A program made the position numbers and the translations under genes. This document shows, one piece after another, positions 1 to 9,033 of a stretch of 64,000 nt of DNA (position 1 is its first letter; each line of letters opens with the position of its first letter). The stretch covers positions 24,378-88,377 of the forward strand of contig NZ_KV788391.1 in NCBI RefSeq assembly GCF_001807265.1, written 5' to 3'. This DNA comes from Corynebacterium sp. HMSC05H05 (GTDB lineage: Bacteria; Actinomycetota; Actinomycetes; Mycobacteriales; Mycobacteriaceae). Below the pieces are notes generated by a model. That model was not told where the DNA came from. It saw nothing but the letters and a program-made list of their open reading frames with translations, and did no database searches.

Positions 1-24
1 AATGTGGCAAATATTTGCCACATT
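1..24. promoter_or_regulatory. Perfect 24-bp palindrome downstream of purL
   Basis: The first 24 bases are a perfect inverted repeat with arms aatgtggcaaat and atttgccacatt and no spacer. It lies 28 bp beyond the purL stop codon. The lack of a loop and of a T-tract argues against an intrinsic terminator and favours an operator for a dimeric regulator of a gene left of the window. It does not match the GlxR consensus TGTGA-N6-TCACA. Confidence 0.55.
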
Positions 25-51
25 CCCCAAACGCTTCTATTGGTGGTCGAG

Positions 52-2328
52 CTAGACCGCCGCGTTCGGCGCCGTTGCAGCGGCGAAGTGCGACGGCATG
101 GTCGCAGCCCACGCGCCGGCGAGCTCCGCGACCTGGACCTCCTGGCCGGCCACGCGCAGCACACCGTCGTCGGTGGTCTCGCCCAGCACGGCGACCGTGA
201 TGTCCGCGGAGTTCGCGCGCTCCACGGCGGCCTCTGCGCGGTCGCTGGTCACGGCGACCACGACGCGGGAGGCGGACTCGGAGAACAACGCGGTGAACGC
301 GTCTTCGTGCACGCCCTCCAGGTTCAGCTCCGCGCCCTTGTCGGAGCCGAGCAGCAGCTCGAACACCGCCTGGGACAGGCCGCCCTCGGACAGGTCGTGC
401 GCGGCTGCGATGCCGGCGGCGTTGCCGGCGAAGAACTCCGCCAGGCGCGCCTCGTTGGCCAGGTCCACCTGCGGCGGCAGGCCGGCCAGGCCCGCGCCGG
501 AGATGTCCTGCCACACGGAGCCGCCGAACTCGTCCTTGGTTTCGCCCAGCAGGATCAGGGTGTACTGCTCGTCCGCGGACGGCAGCGCGTGCGGGATGGC
601 CTTCTCCACGTCCTCCATCACACCCAGCACGCCGACCACCGGGGTGGGCAGGATCGGCGTCTCGCCGGTCTGGTTGTAGAAGGACACGTTGCCGCCAGAG
701 ACTGGGATAGCGAGTTCAGCGGAGCCGTCCGCAAGCCCGTGCACCGCCTCGCGGAACTGCCACATCACATCCGGGTTCTCCGGGGAGCCGAAGTTCAGGC
801 AGTTGGTCACCGCAACCGGGGTGGCGCCGGTGACGGCGACGTTGCGGTACGCCTCCGCGAGCGCCAGGCGCGCGCCCATGTTCGGGTCGAGGTAGGTGTA
901 GCGGCCCGACGCGTCGGCGGAAACGGCCACGCCGCGGTTGGTTTCCTCGTTGATGCGCAGCACGCCGGAGTTGGCGTACTTGGCCTGCACGGTGTTGCCG
1001 CGCACGTAGCGGTCGTACTGCTCGGTGATGAAGTCGCGGGAGCACAGCGCGGGCGATGCGACCATCTTCAGCCATGCGTCCTTGATGTCGCTTTGCTTCT
1101 CAACGTCACCTCCGGCCTGCACACCATCCTGCCAATCCGGACGCGCGTAGGGACGCTCGTAGACCGGGCCTTCGTCGATAGTTGATGGCGGGGCGTCCAC
1201 CACGAGCTCGCCGTTGTGGAAGACCTGCAGGCGGTCCTCGTCCGAGGTGACCTCGCCGATGACGGACGCGAGCACGTCCCACTTGGCGCAGATCTCCATG
1301 AACTTGTCTACGTCCTCCGGTGCCACCACCGCGCACATGCGCTCCTGGGACTCGGAGGCGAGGATCTCTGCGGCGGACATATTCTCCGCGCGCAACGGGA
1401 CGTTGTCCAGGTTGACGGTCATGCCGCCGTCGCCGGACGCGGCCAGCTCGGAGGTGGCGCAGGACAGGCCGCCGCCGCCGAGGTCCTGGATGCCCTCAAC
1501 CACGCCGGCGGCGTATAGCTCGAGGCAGCACTCGATGAGGACCTTCTCCGCGAACGGGTCGCCCACCTGCACAGCCGGCAGCTTGCGCTCCTCGCCCTCC
1601 TCGAAGGTGGCGGAGCCCAGCACGGACACGCCGCCGATGCCGTCGAGGCCGGTGCGGGAGCCGAACAGGATGACCTTGTTGCCGGTGCCGGACGCGAACG
1701 CCAGGTGGAGATCATCCACCTTCAGCGTGCCCACGCACAGCGCGTTGACCAGCGGGTTGCCGGCGTATGCGGGGTCGAAGACGGTCTCGCCGCCAATGTT
1801 AGGCAGGCCCAGGCAGTTGCCGTAGCCGCCGATGCCGTGGACCACGCCCGGCAGGACACGTTTGGTGTCTTCAGCGTCGATAGGCCCGAAGCGCAGCTGG
1901 TCCATCACTGCGATCGGGCGGGCACCCATGGCCATGATGTCGCGGACGATGCCGCCGACGCCGGTGGCAGCGCCCTGGTACGGCTCCACGAAGGAGGGGT
2001 GGTTGTGGCTTTCCACGCGGAAGGTCACCGCGTCGCCGCCGCCGATGTCCACCACGCCGGCGTTCTCGCCGATGCCGGCGAGGATCTTCGACGCCATCTC
2101 CTCGGTCATGGTCTGGCCGAAGTAGCGCAGGTGCGTCTTCGAGGACTTGTAGGAGCAGTGCTCGGACCACATCACGGAGTACAGCGTCAGCTCCGCGTCG
2201 GTAGGCCTGCGGCCCAGAATGGCCTTGATCTTGGCGTACTCGTCGTCCTTCAGGCCCAACTCGGCGTACGGCTGCTCGAGCTCCGGGGTGTCGAAGGCGT
2301 TGTCGACGGTGTCGTTGTGCACGGTCAT
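52..2328 (-). CDS. purL: Phosphoribosylformylglycinamidine synthase subunit PurL
   Basis: A 758-residue small-type PurL that converts FGAR, ATP and glutamine-derived ammonia to FGAM in step 4 of purine synthesis, as a cytoplasmic complex with PurQ and PurS. Visible family marks are the N-terminal [11 protein letters not shown] segment, the VESHNHPSF loop and two glycine-rich AIRS-type ATP/phosphate sites (for example DLGGGGL and SEGGLSQ). The length is normal for the separate-subunit form. ATG 2328 follows the purQ stop after 7 bp, so it is the last gene of a purS-purQ-purL operon. The 3' end is followed by a 24-bp palindrome. One copy of the GCYTATCGACG repeat lies inside (1876-1885), encoding a Pro-Ile-Asp stretch. 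Confidence 0.97.
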   Translation of the reverse strand: MTVHNDTVDNAFDTPELEQPYAELGLKDDEYAKIKAILGRRPTDAELTLYSVMWSEHCSYKSSKTHLRYFGQTMTEEMASKILAGIGENAGVVDIGGGDAVTFRVESHNHPSFVEPYQGAATGVGGIVRDIMAMGARPIAVMDQLRFGPIDAEDTKRVLPGVVHGIGGYGNCLGLPNIGGETVFDPAYAGNPLVNALCVGTLKVDDLHLAFASGTGNKVILFGSRTGLDGIGGVSVLGSATFEEGEERKLPAVQVGDPFAEKVLIECCLELYAAGVVEGIQDLGGGGLSCATSELAASGDGGMTVNLDNVPLRAENMSAAEILASESQERMCAVVAPEDVDKFMEICAKWDVLASVIGEVTSDEDRLQVFHNGELVVDAPPSTIDEGPVYERPYARPDWQDGVQAGGDVEKQSDIKDAWLKMVASPALCSRDFITEQYDRYVRGNTVQAKYANSGVLRINEETNRGVAVSADASGRYTYLDPNMGARLALAEAYRNVAVTGATPVAVTNCLNFGSPENPDVMWQFREAVHGLADGSAELAIPVSGGNVSFYNQTGETPILPTPVVGVLGVMEDVEKAIPHALPSADEQYTLILLGETKDEFGGSVWQDISGAGLAGLPPQVDLANEARLAEFFAGNAAGIAAAHDLSEGGLSQAVFELLLGSDKGAELNLEGVHEDAFTALFSESASRVVVAVTSDRAEAAVERANSADITVAVLGETTDDGVLRVAGQEVQVAELAGAWAATMPSHFAAATAPNAAV

Positions 2329-2335
2329 TTCGGGT

Positions 2336-3010
2336 CTACGCTCCGATCTTCGAAATCGCGTCGATGGCGGAAGTGAACAGGCCGAGACCGTCCGTGGACG
2401 GGCCGGTCAGCGTCTCAATGGCGTGCTCCGGGTGCGGCATGAGGCCGACCACGCGGCCGGTCTCGTTGGTCACGCCGGCAATGCCGTTGATGGAGCCGTT
2501 GAAGTTGTCCGAGTAGCGGAACACCACGCGGCCTTCCTTCTCCAGCGCCTCAATGGTCTCCGGGGCGGCCTGGAAACGGCCTTCGCCGTGCTTAGCGGGG
2601 ACGTAGATGCGCTCGCCCAGCTGGCTGGTCCACGCGGTGTCGGTGTTCTCCACCTCAAGGTAGGTGTCCACGCAGTGGAAGTTCAGCCCCTTGTTGCGGG
2701 TCAGCGCGCCCGGCAGCAGGCCAGTCTCGGTGAGGATCTGGAAGCCGTTGCAGATGCCGAGCACCGGCATGCCCTTCTTGGCAGCCTCCACCACGGCGCC
2801 CATCATCGGGGCCTGCGCAGCGATCGCGCCGGAACGCAGGTAATCGCCGTAGGAAAAGCCGCCCGGGACGACAACCGCGTCCACGCCGGTCAGGTCATTG
2901 TCCGCGTGCCACAGCTGGCGCAGCTCGGCACCGGCGAGACGGACGGCGCGCAGCGCGTCGACGTCGTCAAGCGTGCCCGGAAAAGTAATGACTCCGATAG
3001 TTGCGCTCAT
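2336..3010 (-). CDS. purQ: Phosphoribosylformylglycinamidine synthase subunit PurQ (glutaminase)
   Basis: A 224-residue class I glutamine amidotransferase that releases ammonia from glutamine for PurL. The nucleophile cysteine is in GICNGFQIL at about residue 90, and the histidine partner is in MPHPEH near residue 195. Length and motifs are standard. ATG 3010 overlaps the purS stop in an ATGA junction, indicating translational coupling. It is a middle gene of the purSQL operon. Confidence 0.97.
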   Translation of the reverse strand: MSATIGVITFPGTLDDVDALRAVRLAGAELRQLWHADNDLTGVDAVVVPGGFSYGDYLRSGAIAAQAPMMGAVVEAAKKGMPVLGICNGFQILTETGLLPGALTRNKGLNFHCVDTYLEVENTDTAWTSQLGERIYVPAKHGEGRFQAAPETIEALEKEGRVVFRYSDNFNGSINGIAGVTNETGRVVGLMPHPEHAIETLTGPSTDGLGLFTSAIDAISKIGA

Positions 3011-3237
3011 CGCACAACCTCGAAGTCCTCGATAACAGTGTTGGTCAGCAGCGTTTCAGCCATGCGCTGCAGCTCGGCGTCGGAGACCGAATCATCCACC
3101 TCAATTTCAAAGCGCTTGCCCTGGCGGACGTCGGTCACCCCCTCGACTCCGATTCGGCCCAGTGCGCGGAGCACCGCCTGACCCTGCGGGTCAAGAATTT
3201 CGGCCTTGGGCATGACATTAACGACGACTCGTGCCAT
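3007..3237 (-). CDS. purS: Phosphoribosylformylglycinamidine synthase subunit PurS
   Basis: A 76-residue PurS, the small dimeric subunit that bridges PurL and PurQ and helps channel ammonia. It begins [19 protein letters not shown] and contains the conserved GxxGVxxVRQGK region, with a normal length for the family. It is the first gene of the operon, is coupled to purQ by a 4-bp overlap, and is preceded by a TATACT -10 element about 50 bp upstream. Confidence 0.95.
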   Translation of the reverse strand: MARVVVNVMPKAEILDPQGQAVLRALGRIGVEGVTDVRQGKRFEIEVDDSVSDAELQRMAETLLTNTVIEDFEVVR

Positions 3238-3288
3238 GAGAATCCTTCACGTTTCGGGAGGTTGAACGACCTTTGCGGTACGCGCGTC

Positions 3289-3294
3289 AGTATA
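3289..3294 (-). promoter_or_regulatory. -10 element of the purSQL promoter
   Basis: TATACT on the minus strand, one mismatch from TATAAT, with its end 52 bp before the purS ATG. No clear -35 hexamer is visible, which is usual in corynebacteria. It predicts a leader of roughly 45 nt. It is the only good -10 match between purS and the divergent nuclease gene. Confidence 0.5.
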
Positions 3295-3338
3295 TCGGAC
3301 GCCCCGACACGGCCCGAAACCCTTGCTGACCGGCAAAA

Positions 3339-3368
3339 AGTGAACGCATGGTGAATTCTTGGGAAAAC
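3339..3368 (+). promoter_or_regulatory. Pho-box-like 8-3-8-3-8 direct repeat
   Basis: Three imperfect octamers, AGTGAACG, GGTGAATT and GGGAAAAC, are separated by 3-bp spacers. The PhoR response regulator of C. glutamicum is known to bind loosely conserved 8-bp tandem repeats with 3-bp spacers resembling CTGTGAAC. The repeat lies 87 bp upstream of the nuclease start and fits phosphate-starvation control of that gene. No binding has been shown for this sequence. Confidence 0.55.
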
Positions 3369-3454
3369 CTGTCATCTCGCCGAGCGCAATCTGAGAGTCG
3401 CAGTTAGTTTGTTTTTGCTATCAACCGTCTTTCTTGAGTTTCCGAGAGGTAACC

Positions 3455-6400
3455 ATGTCCACACCCCGTAAGAGCCTCGGCGCCGCGTTTGCGATCGCGC
3501 TGGCAGCAGGCACCGTCTCCGTCGTCGCCCCGACTGCATCCGCAGCCCCGGACGGCTCCAACGTCGTCATCAACGAGGCGTACGGCGGCGGTGGCAACTC
3601 GGGTGCCGCGTACACCCACGACTTCGTCGAGCTGTACAACCCGACTGACAAGGACATCGACATCACCGGTTGGACGCTGGACCAGCAGTCTGCCAAGGGC
3701 GGCTCTGGCGCAATCGTTTCTCTGAAGGGCGTTATCCCCGCCGGCGGATACTTCCTCATCCAGGGAAATCCGGGCGACACTGGCGCGGGCGAATCACTCC
3801 CCACTCCCGACCAGGAGGCAGGCTTCAACTTCGGAGCCAAGGGTGCAATTGCAGTTCTCGCAGACGCTAACGGCGAGGTAGACCGCGTCGGTTGGGGCAG
3901 TGCCACAAAGCCGGAGGGCACAGCAGTCTCCGGCACCGCAAACGGGACATCCGTCCAGCGCAAGACCGTCGGCGTTGACACCGACAACAACGCGAATGAC
4001 TTCACCGTCGACGCGCCGACACCGCAGAACTCAGGCAACGCTGGCGAGACTCCCGTTGACCCCACCCCGGAGGATCCGACGGATCCGACGCCTCAGCCTG
4101 AGCAGCCGCAGCCGGGCGAGATCACCCCGATTGCCGAGATCCAGGGCACCGGCGCCGACTCCCCGCTGGCAGGCAAGACCGTAACCACCGAAGGCGTCGT
4201 CACGGCGGTGTACGAAGAGGGTGGCAAAAACGGCTTCTTCCTCCAGACCGCCGGCACCGGCGAGATCAAGAACCCGGGCGATGCCTCCGACGGCATCTTC
4301 GTCTACATGGGCCGCAACCAGAACTTCCCGGCAATCGGCGATTCGCTCCAGGTCACCGGCGAGGTGAAGGAGCACTTTTCGCAGACGCAGATCACGGTGT
4401 CGTCGATAGGCAAGCTCGAAGAAGCGCTGGAAGCGCCGAAGGCTGTCGAGATTGACACGCTTCCGCTTGGCGACGACGCACGCGAGCCGTACGAGGGCAT
4501 GCTCGTGCGTCCGACTGGCGCGTACACGGTGACCAACAACTACGAGCTCAACACCACCGGCAACCTGGGTCTCGCGCCGGGGACCAAGGCATTCCGCAAC
4601 CCGACCGACGAGATCGTCCCGGATAAGGCGAAGGTCGCGGAGATCAACGCGCAGCAGGCTGCAAAGATTGTCTACCTCGACGACGGCCGCACCCGCGACT
4701 ACTTCAAGACAGACAAAAACACCCCGCTGCCGTACCTCGTCACCTCCGACAACGGCGTGAAGTCCATCCGCACTGGCGATCAGGTGGACTTCCAAACCGA
4801 CGTCGTCGTCGACTACTCGTGGGACCAGTGGCGCTTCCAGCCGCTGCGGCCGATCACCGGCAAGAACGACGCCGAGGAGCTCCCGATCACGTGGGAGGAC
4901 TCGCGCGCGACGTCCTACGACGTGCCGGACACCGTCGAAGGCGACAATTCCATCGGCTTCTTCAACGTGCTCAACTACTTCACCTCCCTGGGCAATGACG
5001 AGTCGGGCTGCAAGGCGTACTCCGACAAGGACGGCAACAAGGTCGGCACCAACCGCTGCAACGTCCGCGGCGCGTACTCCCAGGCTGCGTTTAACGATCA
5101 GCAGGCGAAGATCGTCACCGCGATCAACAAACTCGACGCGCACGTGCTCGGCCTGTCCGAGATTGAAAACGGTGCTCGCGTCACCGGCGATGTCGCGCAG
5201 CGCGACAACGCATTGTCCAACCTGGTCAAGGAGCTAAACAAGGCCGCTGGCGAGAACAAGTGGGACTACGTAAAGTCCCCGTCTGCGCTCGGCACTGCCG
5301 AGGACTTCATCCGCGTCGGTTTCATCTACCAGCCGGCTGAGGTCGAGCCGGTCGGCGAGTCCCGCATCTTCGACGACCCGGCCTTCACCCGCATGGCGCG
5401 CCAGCCGCTGGCGCAGGAGTTCAATACGGTCAAGCGTGACGACGACGACGACAACTTCGTCGCCGTGGTCAACCACTTCAAGTCCAAGGGCTCCGTGGCA
5501 AACGGCGATAAAGATTCGGGCGACGGTCAGGGCAACAACGCCAATGTCCGCGTTGCGCAAGCGCAGGCGCTGCTCGACCACATGGCCAAGCAGGACGATT
5601 GGCAGGAGCTGCCGACCTTCCTCGTCGGCGACTTCAACGCCTACACCATGGAAAACGCGCTGAACACGCTGCGCGGTGGCGGCTACACGCTGATCCACCA
5701 CAAGAAGGACTTCCCGCAGGAGTCCTACCAGTTCAACGGCCAGCTCGGCTCCCTGGACCACGTCTTCGCCAACGACGCCGCCAACGCGCTCGTCCAGGAC
5801 TCCGCCGTCTGGAACATCAACGGCGACGAGTCGGTTGCGTTCGAGTACTCGCGTCGTAACTACAACGTCCAAGACTTCTTCGGCGACGGCGACAACCCGC
5901 TCTACGGCTACGGCAACCCGTTCCGTTCCTCCGACCACGACCCGGTCAAGGTCGGTTTCGGCACCAAGCTCGATGAGAAGGATGATGCTGACAAGTTCGC
6001 CCCAGAAGCAAGCGAGGCCGTCACCGTCACCCAGGGCGATGAGCTGCCCGATGCGAAGACCACAGTGAAGGACGCAGACCAGCTGCCGGCGGACACAAAG
6101 TTCGAGTGGACCAAGCCTGCGAACACCGACACTGTCGGCGACGACCAGGAAGGCGAGATCACCGTCACCTACCCGGACGGGTCCGTCGACACGGTGAAGG
6201 TCGTTGTGAATGTGAAGCCGAAGGCTGAAGAGGAAGAACCGCAGCCGGAGGAAGATCAGCCGCGCTACATCGTCAAGGCAGAAGTCAACGACGCTGGCGA
6301 GCTCGTTGTCACCTACGACAACGGTGAAACTGAGAACCTCGGCAAGGTCAAGGGCACTGACGGCAAGAACGGTGCCGACGGTAAAGACGGTCAGCCTGGC

Positions 6401-7333
6401 AAGGACGGCGCCGACGGTCGCGACGGTGTCGACGGCAAGGACGGTCACGGTGTGAAATCCTTCGAGGTCAACGACGAGGGCCACTTGATCGTTACCTACT
6501 CGGATGACGAGACCGAAGACCTCGGCAAGGTCACCGGCGACAAGGGCGCTGACGGCGAGCCAGGCAAGGACGGCGCTGACGGTAAGGATGGTCGCGATGG
6601 CGTCGACGGCGAGAAGGGCCCGAAGGGCGACAAGGGCGAGACCGGCGCCGCGGGCCAGGACGGTAACGACGGCGTAGACGGCAAGCCGGGCAAGGACGGC
6701 GCTAATGGCGACAAGGGCTCTGACGGCGAGCCAGGCAAGGACGGCGCCGACGGTAAGGACGGCCGCGACGGCGAGAAGGGCCCGAAGGGTGACAAGGGTG
6801 ACACCGGCGCTGCAGACCAGGACGGTAAGAACGGCGAAAACGGCGTCGATGGCCGCGATGGCAAGGATGGCGAGAATGGCCGCGGTATCGCCGAGGCTGT
6901 CCTCAACGAAGACGGCGAGCTTGTCCTCACCTACACCGACGGCGAGACCCAGAACCTGGGCCGCGTGACGGGCACCGACGGCAAGAACGGCGAGAAGGGC
7001 GCAGACGGTGCTGATGGCCGCGACGGCGCTGATGGCAAGGACGGCGCCAACGGCACCAACGCCCCGGCCGATGAAGGCTCCAGCGCGAGCGACCGCTGCC
7101 TACCGGCGGTGGGCATCACTGCCCTGCCTCTGCTGGCGCTGATCCCGCTCGGTCTGGCAGCCACCATGGACATTCCGGCGCTGGCTCCGGTGAAGGCGCA
7201 GATCGAGAAGGTCGGCGAGCAGCTGCCGGTTCCGGTGGAGACTGCCGCCGGTATCGCTGGCGCCGCCGTGGCAATCGCGGCGATCGCCACTTTGGCAACG
7301 GCGTGCAGCACCGAGGATGGTTCCTCTAAGTAG
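3455..7333 (+). CDS. nucH: Secreted ExeM/NucH-type nuclease with collagen-like and repeat domains
   Basis: A 1292-residue exported endonuclease. I start it at ATG 3455 because GAGAGGT lies just upstream and a typical signal peptide follows (cleavage near residue 31, TASA-AP). In order: lamin-tail domain (about 34-170), Pro/Glu linker, OB-like ExeM region (218-320), endonuclease/exonuclease/phosphatase domain (about 470-850, with LSEIEN, GDFNAY, LDHVFA and SSDHDP motifs), a Rib-like beta domain (860-935), then Gly-X-Y collagen-like tracts alternating with three copies of a 25-residue unit, and two hydrophobic C-terminal segments (about 1215-1240 and 1263-1285) that probably anchor it. Nuclease activity on extracellular DNA for phosphate scavenging is inferred from the C. 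glutamicum NucH relationship and the Pho-box-like repeat upstream. The collagen-like tail is unusual. Confidence 0.85.
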   Translation: MSTPRKSLGAAFAIALAAGTVSVVAPTASAAPDGSNVVINEAYGGGGNSGAAYTHDFVELYNPTDKDIDITGWTLDQQSAKGGSGAIVSLKGVIPAGGYFLIQGNPGDTGAGESLPTPDQEAGFNFGAKGAIAVLADANGEVDRVGWGSATKPEGTAVSGTANGTSVQRKTVGVDTDNNANDFTVDAPTPQNSGNAGETPVDPTPEDPTDPTPQPEQPQPGEITPIAEIQGTGADSPLAGKTVTTEGVVTAVYEEGGKNGFFLQTAGTGEIKNPGDASDGIFVYMGRNQNFPAIGDSLQVTGEVKEHFSQTQITVSSIGKLEEALEAPKAVEIDTLPLGDDAREPYEGMLVRPTGAYTVTNNYELNTTGNLGLAPGTKAFRNPTDEIVPDKAKVAEINAQQAAKIVYLDDGRTRDYFKTDKNTPLPYLVTSDNGVKSIRTGDQVDFQTDVVVDYSWDQWRFQPLRPITGKNDAEELPITWEDSRATSYDVPDTVEGDNSIGFFNVLNYFTSLGNDESGCKAYSDKDGNKVGTNRCNVRGAYSQAAFNDQQAKIVTAINKLDAHVLGLSEIENGARVTGDVAQRDNALSNLVKELNKAAGENKWDYVKSPSALGTAEDFIRVGFIYQPAEVEPVGESRIFDDPAFTRMARQPLAQEFNTVKRDDDDDNFVAVVNHFKSKGSVANGDKDSGDGQGNNANVRVAQAQALLDHMAKQDDWQELPTFLVGDFNAYTMENALNTLRGGGYTLIHHKKDFPQESYQFNGQLGSLDHVFANDAANALVQDSAVWNINGDESVAFEYSRRNYNVQDFFGDGDNPLYGYGNPFRSSDHDPVKVGFGTKLDEKDDADKFAPEASEAVTVTQGDELPDAKTTVKDADQLPADTKFEWTKPANTDTVGDDQEGEITVTYPDGSVDTVKVVVNVKPKAEEEEPQPEEDQPRYIVKAEVNDAGELVVTYDNGETENLGKVKGTDGKNGADGKDGQPGKDGADGRDGVDGKDGHGVKSFEVNDEGHLIVTYSDDETEDLGKVTGDKGADGEPGKDGADGKDGRDGVDGEKGPKGDKGETGAAGQDGNDGVDGKPGKDGANGDKGSDGEPGKDGADGKDGRDGEKGPKGDKGDTGAADQDGKNGENGVDGRDGKDGENGRGIAEAVLNEDGELVLTYTDGETQNLGRVTGTDGKNGEKGADGADGRDGADGKDGANGTNAPADEGSSASDRCLPAVGITALPLLALIPLGLAATMDIPALAPVKAQIEKVGEQLPVPVETAAGIAGAAVAIAAIATLATACSTEDGSSK
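6539..6770 (+). repeat. Collagen-like DNA duplication within the nuclease gene
   Basis: A block of about 60 bp beginning GACAAGGGC at 6539 recurs almost unchanged at 6710, an offset of 171 bp. Both copies encode Gly-X-Y triplets such as GEPGKDGADGKDGRDG. The near identity at synonymous sites indicates recent duplication or slippage, so the length probably varies between strains. Confidence 0.7.
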
Positions 7334-7356
7334 GACCGCAACTCACACCACGCGTC

Positions 7357-7389
7357 AGCCCCGACCCGGGAATCTCCCGGATCGGGGCT
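7357..7389 (+). terminator. Rho-independent-type hairpin after the nuclease gene
   Basis: A 15-bp stem with one mismatch (agccccga-c-ccggga against its complement) and a 3-nt loop, starting 24 bp after the nuclease stop codon. There is no long T-tract, so efficiency is uncertain. It separates the nuclease from the zinc transporter operon. Confidence 0.7.
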
Positions 7390-7396
7390 TCCCGCA

Positions 7397-7413
7397 TTGA
7401 AAACAGTTTCCAA
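7397..7413 (+). promoter_or_regulatory. Zur/Fur-type operator before znuA
   Basis: The 17-bp inverted repeat ttgaaaac-a-gtttccaa has one mismatch between arms and sits 20 bp before the znuA start. Arms of the TGAAAAC type are typical of Fur-family operators, and Zur is the expected family member for a zinc importer. The position would let a bound repressor block the promoter. Confidence 0.6.
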
Positions 7414-7432
7414 TAGTGGTTGGATATCCCCT

Positions 7433-8350
7433 ATGCGAAATCGTTTTCATCTCACTCCTTTGGCCGCGGTTGCGGCTACTGCTCTGGTTGGCGCGCTGGG
7501 CGGATGCTCGTCGGAAAGCAATGATGCGAGCGGCAGCGACATCATCGCCACCACGAACGTGTGGGCGGACGTGGCCTCCGCTGTCACGGGCAGCGACGTG
7601 GACGCGATCATCACCGGCGATGCTGTGGACCCGCACCACTACGAGCCGTCCGCGAAGGACCTCTCGCGCATCAAGGAAGCGGACACCGTCGTGGCCAACG
7701 GCGGCGCGTACGACGCCGCGCTCTACACCGCCGCTGAGCAGGACCGCATCATCTACGCGATCCCGCTTCTCGACGAGCACGAGGCCCACGAGCACGACCA
7801 CGACCACGAACATGCCCACGACCACGCGCACATGCCCAACTCCCTGGACGAGCTCGAGCACGCCTGGTTCGCGCCGGAGAAGGTGCTGCAGGTCGCGGAG
7901 GACATTGCGGATCGCACCGGTGGGGACGCGTCAGACGTCAAGCAGCGCATCGGCGACATCCAATCCAAGCTCAACGCGGTGCCGCACGTGCACATCGGCA
8001 TGACTGAGACGATCGCGGCCGGCCTGGTGTGGGGCACAGAGCTGCACGACATCACGCCCGAGGAGTACGTCAAGGCCAGCCTGAACCACCAGGAGCCGTC
8101 CGCATCTGCAGTGGCGGCGTTCCTGGAGCAGATCGAGCGCGGCGAGCTGGACATGCTGTTCGTGAACCCGCAGAGCACCAACAGCGCCACCCAACGGTTG
8201 GCGGATGCGGCGAAGGCGCATAATGTTCCCGTTGTTGAAATCCGGGAGACGCCCCCGGCCGGCCAGAACTTCCTGGACTACTTCGAGGAGATCGTGGGTC
8301 AGATCACCGACATCGCAGCCCATGCTGAGCCGACCGGCCACCACCACTAG
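7433..8350 (+). CDS. znuA: Zinc ABC transporter, substrate-binding lipoprotein
   Basis: A 305-residue cluster A-I metal-binding lipoprotein (ZnuA/AdcA type) that captures zinc outside the membrane for the permease encoded two genes downstream. The start at ATG 7433 leaves a short basic N terminus and an LGGC lipobox. A histidine/acid-rich loop at about residues 117-137 (HEHDHDHEH) is typical of zinc rather than manganese binders, and the C terminus ends in GHHH. The gene starts an operon with znuC and znuB and lies behind a Zur-like palindrome. Manganese specificity is possible but less likely. Confidence 0.9.
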   Translation: MRNRFHLTPLAAVAATALVGALGGCSSESNDASGSDIIATTNVWADVASAVTGSDVDAIITGDAVDPHHYEPSAKDLSRIKEADTVVANGGAYDAALYTAAEQDRIIYAIPLLDEHEAHEHDHDHEHAHDHAHMPNSLDELEHAWFAPEKVLQVAEDIADRTGGDASDVKQRIGDIQSKLNAVPHVHIGMTETIAAGLVWGTELHDITPEEYVKASLNHQEPSASAVAAFLEQIERGELDMLFVNPQSTNSATQRLADAAKAHNVPVVEIRETPPAGQNFLDYFEEIVGQITDIAAHAEPTGHHH

Positions 8351-8361
8351 GAATTGCCAAT

Positions 8362-9033
8362 TTGATCGCTGAGCTTCGCAGCGCCGCAGTCGAACCACTC
8401 TGGCGCGACCTCACCCTCACCGTCGAACCCGGCGAATTCATTGCGGTCCTCGGCCCCAACGGCGTGGGCAAGTCCACCCTGCTGGGCACGCTGATGGGCA
8501 CGCGCAAGCTCACTTCTGGGCAAGCGAAAGTCCACGGCCCGATCGGGTTCATCCCGCAGCAGCACATGTTTCCGAAGGACCTTCCGGTGCGCGGGCGCGA
8601 TCTGGTTGCGTTGGCGATGGGGAAAGGGGCGAGGCCGGAGGACGTCGATAGGCAATTGGCTTCGGTGGGGGCGCAAGGTTTTGCCGAGCGCCGCGTCGGT
8701 GTGCTTTCCGGCGGCCAGCAGCAGCTCATCCGCCAGGCGCAGGCGTTTGCACAAAACCCGGAGCTTTTGCTTTGCGACGAGCCCCTGCTCTCCCTCGACC
8801 CCGCCCGCGCACGCGACACAGTGCAGCGCCTCGCCGAGCACCCGGCGGCCGTGATCTGCGTAACGCACTCGATTAACCCGGTACTGGGCGTGGTGGACCG
8901 GGTGCTGTACCTGGGCCCGGAGAGGCACGTGGTGGGAAGTGTTTCCGAAGTGATGCGCTCCGAGGTGCTCAGCGAGCTCTACGGCACCCGCGTGGACGTG
9001 GTCGAAGTTGACGGACGGATGGTGGTCCTGTGA
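8362..9033 (+). CDS. znuC: Zinc ABC transporter, ATP-binding protein
   Basis: A 223-residue ABC ATPase that powers zinc import. Walker A is GPNGVGKST (about 31-39), the signature is LSGGQQQL, and Walker B is ELLLCDEPLLSLD. I use the TTG start at 8362, which leaves the beta strand MIAELRSAAVEPLW intact and has AGGA nine bases upstream. It begins 11 bp after znuA and overlaps znuB by 4 bp. One GCYTATCGACG copy lies at 8644-8653. Confidence 0.9.
   Translation: MIAELRSAAVEPLWRDLTLTVEPGEFIAVLGPNGVGKSTLLGTLMGTRKLTSGQAKVHGPIGFIPQQHMFPKDLPVRGRDLVALAMGKGARPEDVDRQLASVGAQGFAERRVGVLSGGQQQLIRQAQAFAQNPELLLCDEPLLSLDPARARDTVQRLAEHPAAVICVTHSINPVLGVVDRVLYLGPERHVVGSVSEVMRSEVLSELYGTRVDVVEVDGRMVVL

Noticed and set aside
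1..24. GlxR (cAMP receptor) site in the left-edge palindrome
   Set aside because: TGTGG and CCACA are separated by 10 bases rather than TGTGA-N6-TCACA.
4..1185. Long open frames on the strand opposite purL, clpC, ftsH, lysS and others
   Set aside because: They mirror real genes, have Arg/His/Leu-biased composition with no family motifs, and arise from GC-rich third positions.
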